In this document: positions 62,744-64,000 of the stretch, piece after piece
Position numbering within the stretch: position 1 is the first letter of the stretch
How the letters are laid out: the number at the start of each line of letters is the position of its first letter
From: Bacteroidota bacterium
GTDB lineage: Bacteria > Bacteroidota > Bacteroidia > Flavobacteriales > Schleiferiaceae
NCBI GenBank assembly: GCA_024742495.1
Contig: JANSYJ010000002.1
Span: 610,506-674,505, forward strand
Direction: 5' to 3'
DNA length: 64,000 nt
The notes under the pieces: generated by a model
The model's database searches: none
Seen by the model: only the letters and a program-made list of their open reading frames with translations
What the model was told of the DNA's origin: nothing
Made by a program: the position numbers and the translations under genes

Positions 62744-62825
62744 GATTGGACTGGCCGCTTCGCTTTGAGCTCAGATCGCTTCGCTGTTAGATATGAGATC
62801 TGAGACCGGTCGCTTTGCTCCCTTT
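62744..62825 (+). repeat. R1 repeat fragment (forward)
   Basis: GACTGGCCGCTTCGCTTTGA, then GCTCAGATCGCTTCGCTGTT and a degenerate GACCGGTCGCTTTGCTCCC. It is the least conserved R1 copy in the window. Confidence 0.65.
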
Positions 62826-62870
62826 TAGACTTATTTGCTGCTAAGAGTTTGATTATGGTTCCAAATAATC

Positions 62871-63560
62871 ATTCTCTAATCCGACTCAATTCTATTTAGT
62901 GAGAACCAATTTCAATTTTGGATCGCTGTTTAAGTTTTACCCGAATCGTTCTAACGAATTACCACTACAAGCAAAAAACGGCACTTCGGAGCGAGAGGGC
63001 CCCTGAGCAGCATCTTTCCAATACTTTTTTCATGATAAAAAAGTATCCAAACCTGTCCGCCTCGGGAGGAAAATCTAGGAAGCTTAAAGGCGATTCTCCC
63101 TTCGGTCGACCACCGACGTTCCGAGCTTCATGCTCTTTCCGCCTGAGGCGGACGCAATCGCGCCTGAGGCGGACACGGTTCCGCTCTGCACGCGGTTATC
63201 GCTGCAAGCTTCCCCCTAGCTCCGAAATAGTGATTTTCTTAATAGGCTATTATCGAGTTCCAAATAGCTATTCTCTAATCGGACTCTATACTATTTAGCG
63301 ATTACCAATTTTCATATTTGATCGTTGTTTAAGTATTAGCTAAGAACGTATTGACGAATCACTACTACAAGCAACGGACAGCACTACGGAGCGATAGGGC
63401 CCCTGAGCAGCAATAATCGCTCGAAGGGCAGCCCCTAGTAAAAAAGGAGCTATTAAAATTGAATAGGATTTTAACGAAATTGTCATTCGTGCTGGCTCGG
63501 CTCAAGAGCCGATGGTCTGTAAGCAAACCGCAGGTTGGACCGCAGAATTGCCTTTCATGT
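62871..63560 (+). repeat. BAC composite element (forward), A-B-A-C arrangement
   Basis: Segment A (62871-63015) appears first, with GGATCGCTGTTTAAGTTTTA and ACTACAAGCAAAAAACGGCA. Then B (63016-63235) with the hairpin ATACTTTTTT-CATGAT-AAAAAAGTAT (63021-63046) and AAAGGCGATTCTCCCTTCGG. Then a second, diverged A (63236-63420), then C (63440-63560) with GATTTTAACGAAATTGTCAT and GGACCGCAGAATTGCCTTTC. The terminal C hairpin is absent here. B carries a doubled CGCCTGAGGCGGAC. The frames of up to 126 codons that run through it are not conserved. Confidence 0.8.
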
Positions 63561-63732
63561 ACCAAGCCTTTTTTCATAGTTTTGAAAGATTCAAAATTAT
63601 AAAGGAGCCTAGCTGCTTGTCTCATTCTAGTTGTAAATGGTCGAATTTCGGGAGAGCTTACAAACCAATTTTGATCAGGTTTTCAGTTATTGAAATTTAA
63701 GGGTGGAATAATAAGTAATTATCATTGGAAAA
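63561..63732 (+). other. Non-repeat stretch before the last gene
   Basis: A/T-rich sequence between the end of the BAC element and the ATG at 63733. It must hold the promoter of the last gene, but I see no clear TAnnTTTG at the expected distance. Confidence 0.4.
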
Positions 63733-64000
63733 ATGCAAAAAAGAAAATCGAATATTAATCGAAGTTATCTGACTTTTTTAGCCGTGTGGGTTCTGTTTAG
63801 TCAAACCAGTTTTAATGCTTTGGCTCAAACTGAATCATTATACTTCGAAAGAAACCAAATAAAGTGGGTGCTGTTTACCGATTCTAATGAAGTTGGTTTT
63901 AATGCGTCAACAGCGATGGCTAAGACCTTGGAGCAGGAAGAAATAATCACCGCAGATAGTTTGATTTATGATTTTCTGAAAAGTAAATTTAGTAATGGAC
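63733..64000 (+). CDS. Exported protein, partial (3' end beyond window)
   Basis: The frame starts with ATG at 63733 and stays open to the window end (89 codons). The product has a signal peptide of the form RSYLTFLAVWVLFSQTSFNALAQ split by a basic start (QKRKSNINR). The mature start is TESLYFERNQIKWVLFTDSN. It may be a TPR- or WG-repeat-like protein, but too little is present to name a family. Confidence 0.65.
   Translation, partial: MQKRKSNINRSYLTFLAVWVLFSQTSFNALAQTESLYFERNQIKWVLFTDSNEVGFNASTAMAKTLEQEEIITADSLIYDFLKSKFSNG

Noticed and set aside
62918..63298. A 126-codon frame through the BAC element
   Set aside because: It spans repeat borders (A, hairpin and B), contains the hairpin as FFMIKKYP, and has no start context or conserved length.

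Overview
The window comes from a chromosome of a Bacteroidota bacterium, most likely in or near the Flavobacteriales. Four lines of evidence support this. Several promoters fit the TTTG/TTG - about 17-20 bp - TAnnTTTG pattern of that phylum. Several secreted proteins end in type IX secretion (T9SS) sorting tails. bshA (bacillithiol synthesis) is present. The housekeeping genes form typical flavobacterial pairs (xerD/aroQ, dapF-GNAT-mltG). No rRNA, transposase, integrase of a mobile element, phage gene or CRISPR array was seen. The species cannot be named from the sequence alone.

Layout. 1-2229: uvrA, cut by the left edge. 2522-7744: a plus-strand run with a GH3/beta-lactamase fusion, a MORN-type repeat protein, bshA and an unknown membrane protein. 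7741-14312: minus-strand genes, including a SUI1 factor, an oxidoreductase, TfoX-like and VWA proteins, a kelch protein, a 49-residue PspC protein and a 2OG-Fe(II) oxygenase. 14428-16401: a fused 2-oxoacid dehydrogenase E1. 16456-30187: four large T9SS cargo proteins (FN3/PKD, FG-GAP, choice-of-anchor I and SGNH hydrolase) around a core block of xerD, aroQ and small conserved genes. 30286-32615: three adjacent exported or membrane proteins of unknown function. 32624-41928: a Rieske/glutamate-synthase-like fusion, a long GAPDH, the four-gene operon dapF-GNAT-heptaheme cytochrome-mltG, and an HtrA protease.

41929-63732 is a mosaic. Ordinary genes (valS, DUF1573, a DUF2975/HTH pair, a deaminase, an SRPBCC/GNAT/SanA-like operon, bestrophin, rlmH, ATP-grasp, two tandem LruC lipoproteins, an FKBP and tRNA-Pro) are separated by repeat islands at about 41.9-45.0, 51.9-53.8 and 62.7-63.6 kb. 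The islands contain two repeat families. The first is a roughly 158-bp unit here called R1. The second is a composite element of about 600 bp here called BAC, with a similar A/T-stemmed hairpin at each end. Three toxin-antitoxin modules lie inside the first two islands. The islands at 42-45 and 52-54 kb are in opposite orientation, and two of the TA modules are homologous and inverted relative to each other.

The least explained parts of the window are the repeat islands with their TA modules, the tandem LruC genes, the choice-of-anchor I protein with an inserted domain, and the heptaheme TPR cytochrome inside a cell-wall operon.
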